From NCBI GenBank assembly GCA_022712815.1, contig JAFLJW010000146.1, positions 1-10,320 on the forward strand: a DNA stretch of 10,320 bases, in the 5' to 3' direction. The DNA comes from Pseudodesulfovibrio sp. GTDB lineage: Bacteria; Desulfobacterota; Desulfovibrionia; Desulfovibrionales; Desulfovibrionaceae. The translations under genes and the position numbers were made by a program. A model generated the notes under the pieces. That model ran no database searches. It was not told the DNA's origin and was given only the letters and a program-made list of their open reading frames with translations. Positions 8,136-10,320 of this stretch are shown in pieces; the first letter of the stretch is position 1; every line of letters begins with the position of its first letter.

Positions 8136-8411
8136 ATGAATAAGAGTGAATTGATCAAGACTCTGTCGGAACAGAAGAAAATGCATATTGACGAAGCCAC
8201 CAAAGTGGTCGGTGCCTTCGTTGATTCCATCAAGGAAGCTCTTCTTCGCGGCGACCGTGTCGAAATCAGAGGATTTGGTAGCTTCAAGATCAAAGAGTAC
8301 GATGGCTACACAGGGCGTAATCCCAAAACTGGTACAGTCGTACAAGTCAAACCTAAAAAACTTCCCTTCTTCCGCCCTGGCAAAGAGCTGAAAGAATTTA
8401 TCAACAGCTAG
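8136..8411 (+). CDS. HU/IHF-family DNA-binding protein
   Basis: 91-residue nucleoid-associated protein that bends and compacts DNA as a dimer. The N-terminal helices (MNKSELIKTLSEQKKMHID) form the dimer body; RVEIRGFGSFKIKEY, the arm GRNPKTG and the closing FFRPGKELKEFI are diagnostic of the family. ATG 8136 is chosen because AGGGGGAA lies at 8125-8132 and the family begins with this Met-Asn-Lys pattern; the upstream in-frame ATG at 8106 would add ten unrelated residues and has no RBS. The sequence alone does not separate HU from an IHF subunit, though it looks more HU-like. It has its own candidate promoter. The stop is followed one base later by the start of the selenoprotein candidate, so the two are probably cotranscribed and coupled. 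Confidence 0.94.
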   Translation: MNKSELIKTLSEQKKMHIDEATKVVGAFVDSIKEALLRGDRVEIRGFGSFKIKEYDGYTGRNPKTGTVVQVKPKKLPFFRPGKELKEFINS

Positions 8412-8412
8412 G

Positions 8413-9273
8413 ATGCGAAGGTTAATATACTGTCTGCTTTTAGCTGTCAGTCTGCTCTTTGTTGATATTGCACGAGCAGAACAACCTGTCCTGATCATCC
8501 TGTACACGGCGAATACGTATGGCACTGTAAGGCCATGTCCTTCCTGAGGCGGTAAGACCCTAGGAGGCGTGGCCCGGCGGGCTACGTATTTTTTTGACAT
8601 CCACAAAACGGATGCACCGCGTATTCTGGTATCCGGAGGCTGGGAATTCATGCGCCCGGAAGGTGAAAAACCTGCCCCGGAGGTCCTAAACGGCCTTGCC
8701 AAATCATTTGATTTAATGAAATATGACATCGGCTTGCTCGCAAAAGATGAAGCCGCTGCTTTAAATGATGCAGGCGTCGTGGCTGAGAGCTGGCAAAAGA
8801 CTGCCATCGATGCTCCATTTACGGTAGTTCAATCAAAAAACGGCAACAAGATCGGATTCATGCGGTTTCCCTCTCTACCAAATGGAGAGGACATACCTTC
8901 AGCCGATCTGATCAGGAAAATAACCAAAGCGGTCAAGAAGGAACGTGACAATGTTCGTCTCCTTGTTGCCCTTTCGGATTGGGGCTGGGTTGGCGAACGT
9001 GAATATCTAGCCCAAAATTCGGACTTTGTACCCGATTTTCTATTTGGCAGCGGACGTGGTTCCGGTGTAAATGGTCGTTTAGAGGCCGATGAACGTTGTA
9101 TTTGGGTCCGTCCTTATGACAAAGGTCGAACCGTAAGTGAAATCCAGGTATATGCCTGGCCTGATCGCTCTGCATCATTCTCATGGGAAGAGCCTGATAA
9201 TATCAGGACTCTTTCCACAGGGCTTGGCGACCAATATCAAGATAACCCGGACGTAAGCGCAATCCTCCAATAA
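8413..9273 (+). CDS. Probable secreted selenoprotein, UshA-like (degenerate 5'-nucleotidase/metallophosphatase scaffold)
   Basis: Read as 286 residues with selenocysteine at codon 45 (TGA, 8545-8547). Residues 1-22 are a signal peptide: MRR, a hydrophobic core, then ARA before Glu23, so export to the periplasm is expected. The mature part starts with strand LIILYTANTYG, then PCPS-Sec-GG (Cys42-x-x-Sec45) and LGGVARRATYF. The pattern resembles the N-terminus of UshA-like proteins, in which a TND-x-HG strand and a GG(L/I)ARR helix occur. The usual metal ligands seem replaced: Asn34 and Tyr36 at the DxH positions, Trp in SGGWEF where SGGD is expected, and no GNHE or GHxH motif. A redox role through CxxU is therefore inferred rather than phosphohydrolysis. 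I recall that UshA-like (seleno)proteins exist as a named group but cannot verify membership. The frame is open without other stops, and the upstream part encodes the signal peptide, which argues against a start at GTG 8569. The alternative is a nonsense-mutated pseudogene. Confidence 0.8.
8545..8587 (+). promoter_or_regulatory. Selenocysteine UGA codon with candidate bacterial SECIS hairpin
   Basis: TGA at 8545-8547 is followed by a hairpin of nine pairs, 8567-8575 with 8579-8587 (GCGUGGCCC against GGGCUACGU, two G-U pairs), and a three-base loop GGC at 8576-8578. The loop begins with G and lies 28 bases after the UGA. As I recall the published bacterial SECIS model, this spacing and a G among the first loop bases are expected features. 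The stem can extend weakly down to 8562/8592 past one G-A mismatch. The hairpin lies wholly within the coding sequence, as bacterial SECIS elements do. Confidence 0.62.
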
Positions 9274-9288
9274 GGGCGCTTCACGCCC
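9274..9288 (+). other. Short GC hairpin between the selenoprotein gene and dapA
   Basis: GGGCG at 9274-9278 pairs with CGCCC at 9284-9288 around loop CTTCA, starting directly after the TAA stop. There is no T-run, so it is not a standard intrinsic terminator. It could slow decay or modestly limit readthrough into dapA. The 44-base gap has no convincing promoter; TATATA at 9292-9297 has no -35 partner. Confidence 0.4.
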
Positions 9289-9317
9289 TGGATATATACA
9301 CTCAGGAGGAGATGATT

Positions 9318-10199
9318 ATGGAATTCAGAGGAGCTTACACTGCTCTCTCGACCCCGTTCAAGGACGGGGAGATTGATGAAGCCGCCTATCGGGCTCTCAT
9401 AGAGTGGCAGATCGAGCAGGGAATCAACGGACTCGTTCCGTGCGGAACGACTGGTGAAGCGGCTACCATGACTCATGAAGAGCAAGGACGCGTCATCAAA
9501 ATCTGCGTGGACCAGGCCAAAGGCCGTGTGCCGGTCATTGCCGGCGCAGGTTCCAACAGCACCAAGGAAGCCATTGAACTGACCAAGATGGCTAAATCCG
9601 CTGGAGCTGACGCCGCCCTGCTGATTACGCCCTACTACAACAAACCGACTCCTGAAGGGCTCATCGCTCACTTCAAGGCGATTGCAGCCGAAGCATCCAT
9701 GCCGTTCGTTATTTATAACGTTCCGGGACGCACTGGCCTGAATCTTCTTCCCAAGGACCTGAAACGGATCGTGGACGAAGTTCCTGAGGCCGTTGCCATC
9801 AAGGAAGCCACCGGCAATCTGACTCAGGTCGCTCAAGTTATCGAGTGTTGCGGTAAGGATTTCCAATTATTGTCCGGTGATGATTTCACTGTCCTCCCCC
9901 TGCTTTCAGTGGGTGGCAGGGGCGTGATTTCCGTCGTCTCCAACATCATGCCCAAGGCCATGAGCGACATGTGCAAGGCATTCCTGGACAAGGATCATGC
10001 GACCGCCCTGGACCTGAGCCTGAAAATGGCACCGGTCAATCGCGCCATGTTCATTGAAACCAATCCCATTCCGGTCAAAACTTCACTGCAAATGATGGGG
10101 ATTTTCCCGACTGCCGAATTCAGGCTACCCATTGTCCCCTTGCAGGCAGAAAACAAGCCCAAGCTGAAAAAAATCCTTAAAGAAGCTGGTATATTATAA
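9318..10199 (+). CDS. dapA: 4-hydroxy-tetrahydrodipicolinate synthase
   Basis: Condenses pyruvate with aspartate semialdehyde, the committed step to diaminopimelate (cell wall) and lysine; a cytoplasmic class I aldolase, usually tetrameric. The 293-residue length matches the family. Key residues: Thr44-Thr45 in CGTTGEAATM, Tyr107 in TPYYNKPT, Tyr133 in VIYNVPGRTG with Arg138 (aspartate semialdehyde binding), and Schiff-base Lys162 in AIKEATGN. SGDDFTVLPLLSVGGRGVISV follows. The start is ATG 9318, not ATG 9312: AGGAGGA at 9304-9310 is seven bases from 9318 but only one base from 9312, and MEFRGAYTAL puts the catalytic residues at standard positions. It follows the selenoprotein gene by 44 bases, so it may be part of the HU transcript. 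Two terminators follow it. Confidence 0.97.
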   Translation: MEFRGAYTALSTPFKDGEIDEAAYRALIEWQIEQGINGLVPCGTTGEAATMTHEEQGRVIKICVDQAKGRVPVIAGAGSNSTKEAIELTKMAKSAGADAALLITPYYNKPTPEGLIAHFKAIAAEASMPFVIYNVPGRTGLNLLPKDLKRIVDEVPEAVAIKEATGNLTQVAQVIECCGKDFQLLSGDDFTVLPLLSVGGRGVISVVSNIMPKAMSDMCKAFLDKDHATALDLSLKMAPVNRAMFIETNPIPVKTSLQMMGIFPTAEFRLPIVPLQAENKPKLKKILKEAGIL

Positions 10200-10204
10200 A
10201 GAAC

Positions 10205-10234
10205 AAAGCCCCTGCCATCTGGCAGAGGCTTTTT
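10205..10234 (+). terminator. Rho-independent terminator after dapA
   Basis: The arms AAAGCCCCTGCC (10205-10216) and GGCAGAGGCTTT (10221-10232) pair over 11 of 12 positions with one C-A mismatch, around the loop ATCT. The 3' arm ends in a run of five T at 10230-10234. It starts six bases after the dapA stop. Confidence 0.9.
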
Positions 10235-10250
10235 GAATAAATCATATCTC

Positions 10251-10289
10251 AAGAGAGGTGGTCATCAGGCCGCCTCTCTTTTCTTTTGC
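10251..10289 (+). terminator. Second intrinsic terminator-like hairpin, tandem to the first
   Basis: AAGAGAGGTGG (10251-10261) pairs with CCGCCTCTCTT (10270-10280) over 11 positions including one G-U, loop of eight bases, followed by TTCTTTT. It lies 17 bases after the first terminator. The T-rich tract is on the + strand side, so it backs up termination of the dapA transcript. No gene is visible from here to the window end. Confidence 0.82.
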
Positions 10290-10320
10290 CTGTACTTGTT
10301 TTTTGGATACAAAAAAGCCC

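Noticed and set aside
8413..8547. TGA 8545 as an ordinary nonsense mutation making a pseudogene
   Set aside because: Not fully excluded, but the frame shows no other lesion, the TGA is placed in a CxxU-like motif, and a SECIS-like hairpin follows. Kept as the alternative reading.
8115..8807. Minus-strand open frame of 230 codons opposite HU and the selenoprotein gene
   Set aside because: No recognisable protein features, and it runs across two well-supported + strand genes.
8569..9273. GTG 8569 as the true start of the UshA-like gene, with AGGAGG at 8562-8567
   Set aside because: The SD-like AGGAGG is only one base from the GTG, too close to work, and this start would remove the signal peptide and first strand that are encoded in frame upstream.
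10299..10320. T6-GGATAC-A6 inverted repeat and the final AAAAAAGCCC, possibly the 5' arm of a third terminator
   Set aside because: The A/T-only stem is weak, and the pairing partner of GCCC would lie beyond the window, so it cannot be supported.

Overview
The window looks like chromosomal DNA of a Desulfovibrio-type bacterium (Desulfobacterota, Desulfovibrionales). This is inferred from protein style, moderate GC, and a likely selenocysteine-containing protein; selenocysteine use is well known in that group. All supported genes lie on the + strand and are mostly core housekeeping genes. No insertion sequences, CRISPR arrays, tRNAs or rRNAs were seen.

Layout. (1) 1-843: the 3' part of an M20-family metallohydrolase, cut by the window edge. 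(2) 865-2748: mnmG, tRNA wobble-uridine modification. (3) After a 134-base gap comes a tight run: a CorC/HlyC-type CBS protein (2883), lnt apolipoprotein N-acyltransferase (3708), prfB release factor 2 with its programmed +1 frameshift (5226), a GGDEF diguanylate cyclase starting inside the end of prfB (6323), and an FlhG/MinD-like ATPase (7190-7999). (4) After a promoter-bearing gap: an HU-family DNA-binding protein (8136-8411), then one base later a secreted UshA-like protein with an in-frame TGA (8413-9273), then dapA (9318-10199). Two good intrinsic terminators close the region (10205-10289).

The most notable item is the gene at 8413-9273. Codon 45 is TGA in a Cys-Pro-Ser-UGA-Gly-Gly context. 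The frame is open on both sides, a signal peptide lies upstream, and a strong hairpin follows the TGA at a distance suitable for a bacterial SECIS. It is best read as a selenoprotein with a CxxU motif, on a metallophosphatase-like scaffold whose usual metal ligands appear to be replaced. A pipeline that treats TGA as stop would report either a 44-residue fragment or a protein starting at GTG 8569 without its signal peptide. The hairpin is followed by seven T residues, so it may also act as an attenuator. The window therefore carries two separate UGA recoding events: the autoregulatory frameshift in prfB, whose product reads UGA, and this probable selenocysteine codon.

The other genes serve envelope and translation functions: lipoprotein maturation (Lnt, with CorC beside it as in many proteobacteria), translation termination and tRNA modification (RF2, MnmG), diaminopimelate/lysine synthesis (DapA), c-di-GMP signalling and polar or flagellar number control (GGDEF, FlhG-like), and nucleoid structure (HU).
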